Shown: positions 33,495-41,341, counted from the first letter of the stretch. The stretch is 45,792 nucleotides of DNA from CAISDA01 sp050258555 (GCA_050258555.1 JBLMZA010000106.1:1-45792); one strand, 5' to 3'. Notes: generated by a model from the letters alone, not told the origin. Numbers and translations are program-made.

Positions 33495-35906
33495 TCAGAG
33501 CAACCCCGAGAAAAAGTCCGCAAAGCTCAGCGAGAACGAGACGCCGCGGGGCTCGACGAAGCGGTATGTGAGATCGATTCTCAGAAGATCGAAAATGTTG
33601 TTGATGCCGAAGCCCGCCTCATAATAAAGGCCGCGGCTGTTGGGCGTGCGCGCAACGCTCGCCGTGACGAGAAACTCCCAGTTGGTCCGGTACAAGGGCG
33701 AGAGTCCGAGCCACAGAAGCGGCGCGCGCCGGAAATTCTGTTCGAGATTGAGCGAGGCAAACCAGTCTCCGTAGAACTCGTGCGCATGGAGCGCGCGGAA
33801 CGTGCCGACTTGTCCGTATCCGCCGAGACCCGAAAGGAGATCGAACGAGCGCTGGATGGGAAGCGTGCCCGTGGAGAAGCCGGTCGAGAATTTCACGAAC
33901 AACGACTGCGGGAAGAGCAGTTCGCGTCCGCCGGTGGCGAGCTTCGACTGCAGAGAAATCTTCCAGCGAGAATACGAAAAGCTGCTTGCAAGCACGTCCC
34001 GGTCGGAGTACTCGATCGAGAAGTCGGCCTTTAGGGCCTGGGGCATGAAGTTCATGAGGAGCTGATGCCCGTAGACAAGCGAAAACGTCAGTGCGCGCAT
34101 CTGTCCCTCGTCGATCACGGGCTGCTCCCTGTAATGCCGCGAGCGGTTGAAGAACGAGTAATCGGTCGACTGCCGGGCGGAGCGGTTTTCTTCGGAGCGA
34201 TATTCGATCGACGTGCCCACGAGCGCCGATGGCTGCCAGGAGAATGCCGTCTTCCACCCTTCGGCCTTGTAATAATCGTAGTAATCGAGCTTGCTCACCA
34301 GGGCTGCCACCGAGTTCGAAAGAAACGAATACGGCTTTTCTTCCGGCTGATGCGCAAGCATCCGGTAGACATCGGCGCTCACGGCAAACTCCTTTACAAG
34401 GAAGGAAAAGTTGGAAAGCCCTGATGAACGGTGCGCGCGTTCTTCCCATCCGAAGGGAATCGTGAGCCCCGCGGAATATTTCCATGCGCGGTCGGAAAAT
34501 CCGTATCCTGCCTGAACCCGCACGTCGACCGGACCCACGAGGCGCGAAAACTCCTTGTGCGCTCCCAGATGCAGCCCTTCCACGCGGTTGAAATACACTT
34601 CGGCCACGTTCAGGATCGAGGCCGGCGCCGATGCCGCATCGGCAAGCGAAGCGGCGGCACCTGTGGGCTTGAATTTTTCGGCGAGCGTCTGCGTCGAGTC
34701 GAGCGTCTCATAGGCGCGCTCCTGCTCGGCAGTGAGCGGCAGCACATTCGTCGCGGCCCAGAACGAGGAGTCGAAGCGGTTGGATGTGGAGTCGAACGTG
34801 ACCGGGTTCATGCGCCTGATCGAATCGGCGAAGACGGGATTGATGAGGTAGTCGTAGATCACGACATCCTTCTCCATGCCGATGGCCGGCAACCTGATTC
34901 CGGCAAGCGCCACGGTGATCGATCCTTCGGTCCTGTAATCGGCCGGAAGCCAGAAGCGTTCTTCATAGAGTCCGAAGTGCTGCCGGTAGCGCACGCCGTT
35001 CAATCGGACAAACGGGATGACGAACGCCTCGTTCGGACGCACGTCGACTTCGATGACGGCATACGAGCGTTCGGCGATCGAGATGCGCCCGTAAAAAAGC
35101 GGGGTCGATCTGGTGCGCGGCAGAAGATCGATGTCGTAGACTTCGAAGTCATCCTGCATGCGCGTCTTGACGAGCTTGTAGTCGTAATAGCGGAAGGCGT
35201 CGGGTGAGGTCGGACCGATGAAGCGGAAACCGAGCTGTGCGATTTCGTTATCGTTGAAGTTCATGACGCTGCCGACGGTCGAGGGCCGGAATCCCGAAGG
35301 AAGATTGCCGGTCTTGCGCGTCTGTGTGATCACTTCGCGCAGCGTATCATGCTGCGACCAGTAGAGCGTCGAATACGATTCGGTGATCGAGGCGATCGAG
35401 GTGTCGCTTCGGAGCGCCATGCGCGTGAAGGCGCGGCCCTCGAAGCGCTCGAGGCGCGCCATCCACTTCTTCTTTTCCTCGATCGCGCGGCGGATGATCT
35501 CGTAGGCCGGATCCTCATCGGTGATGGTGAGGCCGGGCAGCTGTATCGAGACCGGCTGCAATCGGATCACGGCCGTGCCTGCAGGCGCGAGTGCGGCAAT
35601 GTCAAGCGAGTCGGTGCGGTATCCGACATAGCTCGCGACGACGGTGCCGGAGGCGGGCACAGGAAGCTGGAATTCGCCGCGCGCGTTGGTGAGTGTGCCG
35701 CGCGAGGAGCCCGCCAGGCGGATCGTCGCCGAGGGCAGCGCCTCGCCCGTTTGGGCATCGCGCACGATGCCGGACAGCGGCCGGGTCTGCGCCAATGCGC
35801 CGGAGGGCAGGCAGAGCAGGAGTGCGCAGACTGCCGGAAGCAGCCGCACAAGAACGGCCCGCATGCGGAGGGAGGAACGCTCCGCCGGAGAAATTTCCAC
35901 GGGCAT
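33495..35906 (-). CDS. DUF5686-like outer-membrane protein with carboxypeptidase-regulatory-like domain
   Basis: An 803-residue secreted protein. A signal peptide (core LLPAVCALLLCLPSGALAQ) is followed by a CarboxypepD_reg-like beta sandwich (about 40-125, with LSGIVRDAQTGEALPSATIRL and SYVGYRTD). The remainder is a long beta-rich region ending in a Phe (SFADFFSGLL context), consistent with an outer-membrane barrel of the DUF5686 type. These proteins are typical of Bacteroidota and relatives; the function is unknown. Starts at 35906 or 35864 are both possible; the second gives a more compact signal peptide. The neighbour is a PGRP amidase lipoprotein. Confidence 0.82.
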   Translation of the reverse strand: MPVEISPAERSSLRMRAVLVRLLPAVCALLLCLPSGALAQTRPLSGIVRDAQTGEALPSATIRLAGSSRGTLTNARGEFQLPVPASGTVVASYVGYRTDSLDIAALAPAGTAVIRLQPVSIQLPGLTITDEDPAYEIIRRAIEEKKKWMARLERFEGRAFTRMALRSDTSIASITESYSTLYWSQHDTLREVITQTRKTGNLPSGFRPSTVGSVMNFNDNEIAQLGFRFIGPTSPDAFRYYDYKLVKTRMQDDFEVYDIDLLPRTRSTPLFYGRISIAERSYAVIEVDVRPNEAFVIPFVRLNGVRYRQHFGLYEERFWLPADYRTEGSITVALAGIRLPAIGMEKDVVIYDYLINPVFADSIRRMNPVTFDSTSNRFDSSFWAATNVLPLTAEQERAYETLDSTQTLAEKFKPTGAAASLADAASAPASILNVAEVYFNRVEGLHLGAHKEFSRLVGPVDVRVQAGYGFSDRAWKYSAGLTIPFGWEERAHRSSGLSNFSFLVKEFAVSADVYRMLAHQPEEKPYSFLSNSVAALVSKLDYYDYYKAEGWKTAFSWQPSALVGTSIEYRSEENRSARQSTDYSFFNRSRHYREQPVIDEGQMRALTFSLVYGHQLLMNFMPQALKADFSIEYSDRDVLASSFSYSRWKISLQSKLATGGRELLFPQSLFVKFSTGFSTGTLPIQRSFDLLSGLGGYGQVGTFRALHAHEFYGDWFASLNLEQNFRRAPLLWLGLSPLYRTNWEFLVTASVARTPNSRGLYYEAGFGINNIFDLLRIDLTYRFVEPRGVSFSLSFADFFSGLL

Positions 35907-35953
35907 TGTATTTTTTATTGTGTTCAATTTTTCGTATTTTTCGAGCAAATGAC

Positions 35954-35968
35954 GGTATGGCGCATACC
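35954..35968. promoter_or_regulatory. Short palindrome in the DUF5686 / nucleotidyltransferase divergent spacer
   Basis: GGTATG and CATACC flank GCG in the 90-base spacer between two divergent genes. The size and symmetry are those of a possible operator, but six-base arms can arise by chance. The rest of the spacer is AT-rich without a clear promoter box. Confidence 0.25.
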
Positions 35969-35996
35969 ATACATAATCGACGGGAAAACGACCACC

Positions 35997-36728
35997 ATGC
36001 ACTGTGTAATCTTAGCCGCAGGGACGGCGACGCGGCTGCGTCCGCTGACCAACTCCACACCCAAATGCCTGCTTCCCATCGGGCGCGTGCCCATGCTCGA
36101 GCGCACGCTCGAGGCGGTTTCGGCATCGGGAGTGAAAGAATTCACGCTTGTTCTCGGATTCGAGGCGCAGCAGATCAGGGACTTCATCGCCTCGCGCTTC
36201 CCGAAGCTCTCCGTGCGATATGTTCACAACGACGACTACCTCTCGACCAACAACGCCTTCTCCCTTCTGCTTGCGCGCGCCAGTGTCGGCAGAGACAGCC
36301 TTCTGCTGCTGGACAGCGACATTCTCTTCGACCAGTCGATCATCTCGCTTCTGCTTCATTCGCCGCACGAGACCTGTCTTGCCGTCAGGACCTCGGGCGA
36401 AATCGGCGATGAAGAGATCAAGGTGAAGATCAATCACAACAAAGAGATCGTGGAGATCGGCAAGCACGTCCTGCTCTCTTCGACGTTCGGCGAATCGATC
36501 GGGATCGAAAAATTTTCGCAGGAGTCCACACAGATTCTTTTCCAGACGCTGCAGAAGCGCGTGATCACCGAGAACCGTGTCAACGAATTCTACGAGGCGT
36601 CGTTCCAGGAGATGATCGATGCGGGCGCACTCATCTTCGCCGAGGATGTGGGCATCCGGCGCTGCATGGAGATCGACACGCCGGAGGATCTGCGCGCGGC
36701 CGAACTCGTGTTCAACGGCACCGTCTAG
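35997..36728 (+). CDS. Sugar- or polyol-phosphate nucleotidyltransferase
   Basis: A 243-residue NTP transferase. The N-terminal signature LAAGTATRLRPLTNSTPKCLLPI contains the NTP-binding loop and the activating Lys, and LLLLDSDILFD carries the metal-binding Asp. It activates a phosphorylated sugar or alcohol with CTP, UTP or another NTP; small stand-alone enzymes of this kind include LicC-type and inositol-phosphate cytidylyltransferases. The CDP-alcohol transferase gene seven bases downstream suggests that the product is a CDP-activated headgroup; this is inference. ATG at 35997 is chosen; one at 35949 would add 16 residues of no recognised type. Confidence 0.85.
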   Translation: MHCVILAAGTATRLRPLTNSTPKCLLPIGRVPMLERTLEAVSASGVKEFTLVLGFEAQQIRDFIASRFPKLSVRYVHNDDYLSTNNAFSLLLARASVGRDSLLLLDSDILFDQSIISLLLHSPHETCLAVRTSGEIGDEEIKVKINHNKEIVEIGKHVLLSSTFGESIGIEKFSQESTQILFQTLQKRVITENRVNEFYEASFQEMIDAGALIFAEDVGIRRCMEIDTPEDLRAAELVFNGTV

Positions 36729-36735
36729 AGCGGCG

Positions 36736-37581
36736 ATGCATTCATTCCGCCGGATCTACCGCGCCTCGGTCAAGTCCGCGGCCTCCGATGAGATCATCAA
36801 CACCTGGCTGCAGCGGCCCGCCGCGGCGGTGATCACGTACGCATGCACATTCACGCCGGTAACGCCCAATCAGCTTACGCTTGTTTCCACGCTCTTCGGC
36901 ATCGCAGCCGGGTGCCTGCTTGCGCTCGAGCAGCCCTGGCTTGTGAGTGCCGGCATCTGCGCCTACATGAAGGATCTGTTCGATTCGGCCGACGGACAGC
37001 TTGCGCGCGCCACAGGGCGCTACAGCAGACGCGGACGCTTTCTGGATTCGATCGGGGATTTCATCGTCAACGCGGCCGTCTTCATCGGCATCACGCTTCT
37101 GCTCATCCATCGCGGCATGGGCCTGTCTGCTTCACTTGCCGTTGCGCTCACAGGCTGGCTCGGAGTCAACCTCCGCGTCTCCTACCAGGTCTTTTATCAG
37201 ACGCAGTATCTCCACACAGAGGGATCGTATTTCACCAATCGCGCGCGCGAGGATGTGCGTCCGGAAGATGAACTCTCGGGCGACCGCGCGGCACTCCTTC
37301 TTCAGAGGATCTTTTCCGTGCTCTACGGATGGCAGGACCGGCTTGTTGCGGCGCTCGACGCCTCTTCGCAGAAGCGTGCGGGACACCCGCCCGCATCCGA
37401 CTGGTATCGTCATCCGACGGCGCTGCGATTGAATTCGTTCTTCGGGATGGGCACCGAATACACCGCACTGGCGCTCTGTCTCTGCTTCGGCTCCATCGAG
37501 GCCTACCTCATCCTCACACTGGGGGTATTCAATCTGCTCTGGGCGGCGGCCGTCGTCTACCGCCTGCGCTTTGCCTTCTGA
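36736..37581 (+). CDS. CDP-alcohol phosphatidyltransferase family protein
   Basis: A 281-residue membrane enzyme. The complete catalytic signature DG-x2-AR-x8-G-x3-D-x3-D is present at residues 86-108 (D86, G87, A90, R91, G100, D104, D108), preceded by D83. Several hydrophobic helices surround it, and VTPNQLTLVST near residue 45 is the usual N-terminal block. It joins a CDP-activated molecule to an alcohol acceptor. An extra region of about 80 residues (165-240), rich in Arg, Asp and Ser, separates the last helices. It is paired with the upstream nucleotidyltransferase and overlaps the convergent gene by 25 bases. Confidence 0.9.
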   Translation: MHSFRRIYRASVKSAASDEIINTWLQRPAAAVITYACTFTPVTPNQLTLVSTLFGIAAGCLLALEQPWLVSAGICAYMKDLFDSADGQLARATGRYSRRGRFLDSIGDFIVNAAVFIGITLLLIHRGMGLSASLAVALTGWLGVNLRVSYQVFYQTQYLHTEGSYFTNRAREDVRPEDELSGDRAALLLQRIFSVLYGWQDRLVAALDASSQKRAGHPPASDWYRHPTALRLNSFFGMGTEYTALALCLCFGSIEAYLILTLGVFNLLWAAAVVYRLRFAF

Positions 37582-38486
37582 AGTTCCGCTTCGAGCTCGA
37601 AATGTTCCTCGGGCAGGACGCCGATTTTTCTGCGCAGCTCGGAGAGCATCGCCGCCTGTTCGGGCGTGATGTAGCCTTCGCTCCATGCCTTCGCAAGCGC
37701 CTCTTTGTAGATGTCCGATTTGACGGAGGTCTGGATCCGGACGAATTCATCGTCATCGAATCCGAGCTTCATGCGCACCAGTTCCATCACATCGTTGGCT
37801 TCCGCAGAGAGCGTGTCGGCCAGAAGCAGATGCCTGACGATCTCGCGCAGAAGCGATTCGCCGGCCGCCAATTCCATCGGCCTCGGAGGCCCGGCCTCTT
37901 CCGACGGCGAAGCATTGCGCTCATTGCTGAGGCGCACCACCTCCGCATAGAGCTCTTCGCCCCTCCGGTGCGATTCTTCGGCATCGTCGACCAGCGCCTG
38001 GTATTTCTCGTCGACTTCCTTCCTGTCGGCCCGGGCCTGGCGCAGTTCCTCGGCAAGCACGCTGATTTCCTGCTGGTGCCTGAGCCGGAGCGTTTCGATT
38101 TCCTCCTTGAAGCGTTCGATCTGCACCTGCTGCTGCATGATCGTATAGCGGTCATCGTCGTTCACCGCCGAAGGCGCAACGGGAGCCTCTTCCGGCTTCG
38201 GAGATTCAACGGGGGCAGTGTCGCGCTCCTCCGTCTTTTTTTCCTTCTTTGCCGAGGCCTGCTTTTCGTCGCTGATGCGGCGCACGCGCGCCGCCTCCTC
38301 TTTCTTGCGGAGCGATTCAAGCGCCGCCTTGATGCGCTGGCTGTAGGCGAGCGCGTACATATTCCCGGGCTCGAGCGCGAGCGCCTTCTTCACTTCGATC
38401 ATCGCCTGCGTGAATTCCGAGGCCTGGATGAAGCGGTCGGCGGCCTTCAGGTATTCGCCGATCAATTTCTTTCTGTCATCTTTCAT
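37557..38486 (-). CDS. TPR and coiled-coil protein of unknown function
   Basis: A 309-residue soluble protein. Residues 10-60 form one or two TPR-like helical hairpins (YLKAADRFIQASEFTQAMIEV, then ALALEPGNMYALAYSQRI). A charged linker rich in Lys, Glu and Pro (65-105) precedes a coiled coil (about 110-195). The C-terminal 90 residues are helical and contain two related segments, RMKLGFDDDEFVRIQTSV and RRKIGVLPEEHFELEAEL, that look like an internal duplication. No enzyme motif is visible. It lies 51 bases after the Aas-like synthetase gene in the same direction and is probably cotranscribed with it. Confidence 0.8.
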   Translation of the reverse strand: MKDDRKKLIGEYLKAADRFIQASEFTQAMIEVKKALALEPGNMYALAYSQRIKAALESLRKKEEAARVRRISDEKQASAKKEKKTEERDTAPVESPKPEEAPVAPSAVNDDDRYTIMQQQVQIERFKEEIETLRLRHQQEISVLAEELRQARADRKEVDEKYQALVDDAEESHRRGEELYAEVVRLSNERNASPSEEAGPPRPMELAAGESLLREIVRHLLLADTLSAEANDVMELVRMKLGFDDDEFVRIQTSVKSDIYKEALAKAWSEGYITPEQAAMLSELRRKIGVLPEEHFELEAELQKAKRRR

Positions 38487-38537
38487 ACCCATCTCACTTC
38501 CATCCCCGTGCCGATCCGGCTCGGCTGTGCGGCCGGG

Positions 38538-40085
38538 TCAATGCCGTTTCTTTTCCTCGGAAGCAGGCGCCTTCTGCGCCATCTTCCGCACCATGGAGGT
38601 CACCGTCCGGAAATCGATCTTGCCGCTGCCCATCTTCGGAAATTCTTCGATCACCACAAACTGCTTCGGCAGCGAAATATTCGGCAGCTCCTCGCTCATT
38701 TTCTTCAGGAGCGCCTTCTCATCGACGTTCCTTGTGAGGGCCGCGACGATCTTTGCGCCCTTGAGCGCGTCGGGGATTTCCACCACGCAGCAGGAAACAT
38801 CCGCGGGAAGATGCCTCTCGAGCACTTCCTCGACGCGCACAAGCGAAATCATCTCGCCGCCGATTTTCATGAAGCGCTTGAGCCGCCCCACATGCCACAG
38901 GAATCCGTCCTTGTCCACCTTCCCCATGTCGCCCGTGTCGTACCATCCGTGGCGGATGTGGTAGGAGGTCTCTTCGAAGTCGTCGAAGTAGCCCTTCATC
39001 ACGTTCTCGCCCTTGACCAGGATCTTGCCCACATCGCCGATCTTGCACTCCTCACCGGTCTCATAGTTCTCGATGCGCACGCGCACGCCCGGACAGATCC
39101 AGCCGACCGAGCCCGGCCGGTTGCGCTCGTGCGTGTTGGCCGAGATCACGGGACTCGTCTCTGTGGCGCCGTAGCCTTCCAGGAGCGTGACCGAGTGCTT
39201 GTCCATGAATCCTTTTCTCAGCGCATCGGGACATTTGTCCGCGCCCGAGAGCGTCACGCGCACCGAGCGGAAGTCGCCCGGCTCGGACTTCCTCAGGTAT
39301 CCCCACAGGAAGCTCGGCGTGCCCACGACGAACGTCACCTGCTCGTCGCGGATCATGTCGCAGATTTTCCGGAACTCGAGCGGATTCGCATAGGGCACCA
39401 TCTTCATGCCGACCAGAAGCGGGAGCCAGTGATTGACCGTGAGTCCGAAGACATGGAAGAACGGAAGGTTGGCGAGCATCACATCGTCGATCGTAAAGTT
39501 GAACATCTGCCGGATGCCCTCGATGTTCGATGTGATGTTGCGGTGCGAGAGTTCGACCGCGCGCGGCTCCTTCTCGCTGCCGCTGGTAAAGAGAATGACC
39601 GACGTGTCGTGCTCGTCGCCTCCATGCACGGCGCGCACCAGCAGCGAATAGGGAAGCTTCGACTTGAGGGCGGCAGAAAGCTTTTCGGGCAGCGTGACCG
39701 ACTCCATGAGGTCCTCGACGAAGACCATGCCGGGAAGCACCGGGCAGCTGATCTTTTCAAGAAGCGCTTTGGAGGTGATGACGGTCGAGAAGCCGCACTT
39801 CTTCTGCGCATATTCGACATTGTGCGCCGCGCCGGTGGAATAATTGATCATCACCGGCACGCGGCCGCTCATGAGCGCGCCGAGCATCGACAGCGAGCAC
39901 CCGGCAGAGGTCGGAATCATGATGCCCAGAAACCCCTTGTCGTACTTCGCAAACTTTTCGGCGAGGATCAGCGAGGCGATGAGCGCCTTGGAATAGGAAA
40001 TCGTGCGATTCGTGTTCTTATCGATGATCGCTGTGGCGTTGCCGCGCTGTTTGGCGATGCGGATGAATTCGTGGTGCAGTACCAT
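38538..40085 (-). CDS. Aas-like acyl-ACP/acyl-CoA synthetase (AMP-forming)
   Basis: A 515-residue adenylate-forming enzyme. The AMP-binding loop is ILFTSGSEKEPRAVE (about 160-175), followed by LPFFHVFGLTVNHW, LLEGYGATETSPVIS, WYDTGDMG and the C-terminal MGSGKIDFRTV with its catalytic Lys. These blocks closely follow the synthetase half of E. coli Aas, which reacylates lysophospholipids, but no acyltransferase domain is attached. It probably activates fatty acids for phospholipid repair or recycling. The start at 40085 gives a leader of about 38 bases from the promoter motif; an ATG at 40121 would be nearly leaderless. Confidence 0.87.
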   Translation of the reverse strand: MVLHHEFIRIAKQRGNATAIIDKNTNRTISYSKALIASLILAEKFAKYDKGFLGIMIPTSAGCSLSMLGALMSGRVPVMINYSTGAAHNVEYAQKKCGFSTVITSKALLEKISCPVLPGMVFVEDLMESVTLPEKLSAALKSKLPYSLLVRAVHGGDEHDTSVILFTSGSEKEPRAVELSHRNITSNIEGIRQMFNFTIDDVMLANLPFFHVFGLTVNHWLPLLVGMKMVPYANPLEFRKICDMIRDEQVTFVVGTPSFLWGYLRKSEPGDFRSVRVTLSGADKCPDALRKGFMDKHSVTLLEGYGATETSPVISANTHERNRPGSVGWICPGVRVRIENYETGEECKIGDVGKILVKGENVMKGYFDDFEETSYHIRHGWYDTGDMGKVDKDGFLWHVGRLKRFMKIGGEMISLVRVEEVLERHLPADVSCCVVEIPDALKGAKIVAALTRNVDEKALLKKMSEELPNISLPKQFVVIEEFPKMGSGKIDFRTVTSMVRKMAQKAPASEEKKRH

Positions 40086-40129
40086 CAAGAGTCCTTCACA
40101 GGTGTTGGGCAGATTGCGCATTAATAGAA

Positions 40130-40160
40130 ATAAAATAGGCGATGTGCGGCCAAAAAGCAA
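40130..40160 (-). promoter_or_regulatory. Promoter-like motif for the Aas-like gene
   Basis: On the minus strand TTG (40160-40158), a 20-base spacer and TATTTTAT (40137-40130) fit the Bacteroidota pattern with two mismatches at the end. It supports the ATG at 40085. Confidence 0.45.
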
Positions 40161-40186
40161 CCGCCAATTTGCGCCGAAGATAGCGC

Positions 40187-40216
40187 TTGCATCGGAGCGG
40201 GGATTTTCTATTATAA
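40187..40216 (+). promoter_or_regulatory. Weak promoter-like motif for glnB
   Basis: TTG (40187-40189), a 19-base spacer and TATTATAA (40209-40216). Spacing is right, but the second box departs from TAnnTTTG at three positions. No sigma-54 site is visible. Confidence 0.35.
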
Positions 40217-40295
40217 ATAAGAGAACGGGCGCGCCTGAGACACCACACACGATGCGCGGATCTTGAAGACTAGGGAAGGAGAACACAACTGGATT

Positions 40296-40634
40296 ATGAA
40301 AAAAATCGAAGCGGTCATCCGGCCGCACAAACTTGATGAAGTACGCGACGCGCTGCAGGAAGCGGGCTTCCGCGGCCTGACGGTCACCGAGGTGAAGGGA
40401 TACGGACGGCAGATGGGACACAGCGAAATCTACCGGGGTTCGGAATATTCGATCAACTTCCTTCCGAAGATCAAGGTCGAAGTCGTCTGCAGCGACGAGC
40501 GCTCCGACACGGTCGTCGATCTCATCCTGAAGCATGCCCACACGGGCGAAGTCGGCGACGGCAAGATCTTCATCATTCCGGTCGAGGAGGCGATCCGCGT
40601 CCGCACGCAGGAAGTCGGCGAGGACGCGCTGTGA
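40296..40634 (+). CDS. glnB: P-II family nitrogen regulatory protein
   Basis: A 112-residue trimeric signal protein that reports 2-oxoglutarate and ATP/ADP status to nitrogen enzymes and transporters. The T-loop reads EVKGYGRQMGHSEIYRGSEYSINFLPK, with Tyr51 at the uridylylation position and Tyr46 also present. The C-terminal signature is HTGEVGDGKIFIIPVEEAIRVRT. The ATG at 40296 is chosen by family alignment; GAAGGAG lies about 14 bases upstream. It is not next to an ammonium transporter or glutamine synthetase gene, which would usually decide between GlnB and GlnK roles. Confidence 0.95.
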   Translation: MKKIEAVIRPHKLDEVRDALQEAGFRGLTVTEVKGYGRQMGHSEIYRGSEYSINFLPKIKVEVVCSDERSDTVVDLILKHAHTGEVGDGKIFIIPVEEAIRVRTQEVGEDAL

Positions 40635-40641
40635 ACACGAT

Positions 40642-40730
40642 GGGTGCGTTCTCCCTACATAGGGGAAAAAAGTTCCCAAAAAACGGATGAAAATCCGCAC
40701 CCTGAAAAAATAAATTTTCGGAGAGAACGC
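40642..40730 (+). other. Structured AT-rich element downstream of glnB with two competing folds
   Basis: Part of the 415-base gene-free stretch 40635-41049. GCGTTCTC (40646-40653) can pair with GAGAACGC (40723-40730), enclosing hairpins GGGAA/TTCCC (40663-40677) and CGGAT/ATCCG with a GAAA loop (40684-40697). Alternatively GGGTGCG (40642-40648) can pair with CGCACCC (40696-40702). The two long pairings share bases 40646-40648, so they exclude each other. It could be a 3' end structure of glnB mRNA or a small RNA; no known family is recognised. Confidence 0.4.
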
Positions 40731-40741
40731 TCTGAATTTGC

Positions 40742-40760
40742 AGATTTTTTTAAAAAATCT
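40742..40760. repeat. AT-rich palindrome upstream of the csp promoter
   Basis: AGATTTTTT and AAAAAATCT flank a single T. With its A/T tracts it may act as a weak bidirectional terminator for glnB or as an upstream promoter element for csp; it ends two bases before the csp -33 motif. Confidence 0.4.
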
Positions 40761-40761
40761 C

Positions 40762-40792
40762 TTGCGTTTAAAAAAATATCAATTTATTTTTC
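40762..40792 (+). promoter_or_regulatory. Promoter-like motif for the cold shock gene
   Basis: TTG (40762-40764), a 20-base very A/T-rich spacer and TATTTTTC (40785-40792) match TTG / TAnnTTTG with one mismatch. Transcription from here would give a leader of about 250 bases. Confidence 0.55.
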
Positions 40793-40797
40793 TGATG

Positions 40798-41049
40798 CAA
40801 ACAACAGTACACCGTTTTTGCGCTTGTAATGCCTCTCGATATGTGTCTCGAGATTGTTTTGCTAGGGGGGATCTTTAACACAGAGACCTAGTCTTCACAA
40901 CCACTTTGTGAGGGCGGCAAACAACAAATCGCCAAGAGTGGATCTCGTGAGCGGTTTCGCGTTATCGAAGCAACAATACCGGTCGTACACCCGAATGGAT
41001 AACCGCCATCGGGGTATTTTGGACAAATCTACAAAGAAAGGATCGTTCC
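40798..41049 (+). other. Long structured 5' leader of csp
   Basis: A non-coding stretch with several short pairings in order: CTAGG/CCTAG (40862-40866 with 40887-40891), TCACAA/TTGTGA with a five-base loop (40895-40911), GGCG/CGCC (40913-40916 with 40930-40933) and GCGGTT/AACCGC (40951-40956 with 41001-41006). Long structured leaders control cold shock mRNAs such as E. coli cspA by changing fold with temperature. That this one is a thermosensor is inference. Confidence 0.45.
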
Positions 41050-41253
41050 ATGGAAAAGGGAACTGTCAAGTGGTTCAACAGCGCCAAAGGTTTCGGATTC
41101 ATCCAGCGTGAATCGGGCGAGGATGTGTTCGTTCACTACAAAGCGATTCTTGGCGACGGTTACAAAACATTGAACGAAGGGGACAAAGTTCAGTTCGACG
41201 TAGAAAAAGGACCGAAAGGCTTACAAGCAGCGAGCGTTTCCAAAGCCGAATAA
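41050..41253 (+). CDS. Cold shock domain protein
   Basis: A 67-residue OB-fold RNA chaperone that binds single-stranded RNA and DNA. The N-terminus is MEKGTVKWFNSAKGFGFIQR with RNP1 (KGFGFI), and VFVHY is RNP2. Length is that of the CspA family. AAAGGA is seven bases before the ATG. The long leader and the strong terminator directly downstream indicate a monocistronic, possibly abundant mRNA. Confidence 0.97.
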   Translation: MEKGTVKWFNSAKGFGFIQRESGEDVFVHYKAILGDGYKTLNEGDKVQFDVEKGPKGLQAASVSKAE

Positions 41254-41276
41254 GATACAACAGATTATTCTACTCC

Positions 41277-41315
41277 AAAACCCCGCCTGGACCACCAGCG
41301 GGGTTTTGTTTTTAT
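41277..41315 (+). terminator. Terminator of csp
   Basis: AAAACCCCG and CGGGGTTTT form the outer stem around an inner CTGG/CCAG stem with loop ACCA (41277-41307), followed by GTTTTTAT. It begins 23 bases after the csp stop. The next gene starts about 27 bases further on, with no obvious promoter. Confidence 0.88.
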
Positions 41316-41341
41316 TGACTCCAGAATGAGGCCTCCTTCCC

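Noticed and set aside
37329..40124. 931-codon open frame on the plus strand
   Set aside because: It is antisense to the TPR protein and Aas-like genes, whose products have clear family motifs. The antisense protein is very rich in Arg, His and Asp and has no recognisable domain; it arises from GC-rich third codon positions.
40086..40295. Sigma-54 promoter for glnB
   Set aside because: No pair of GG and GC with the required ten-base spacing in a TGGCAC/TTGCA context was found.
40644..40829. Possible 61-residue small protein between glnB and csp
   Set aside because: Starts with GTG without a ribosome binding site, runs through the promoter and palindromes, and its Lys/Asn/Ser-rich composition only reflects the AT-rich spacer.
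40908..41111. Possible 67-residue leader protein overlapping csp
   Set aside because: GTG start without a ribosome binding site, overlaps the csp coding region out of frame, and crosses several predicted stems.
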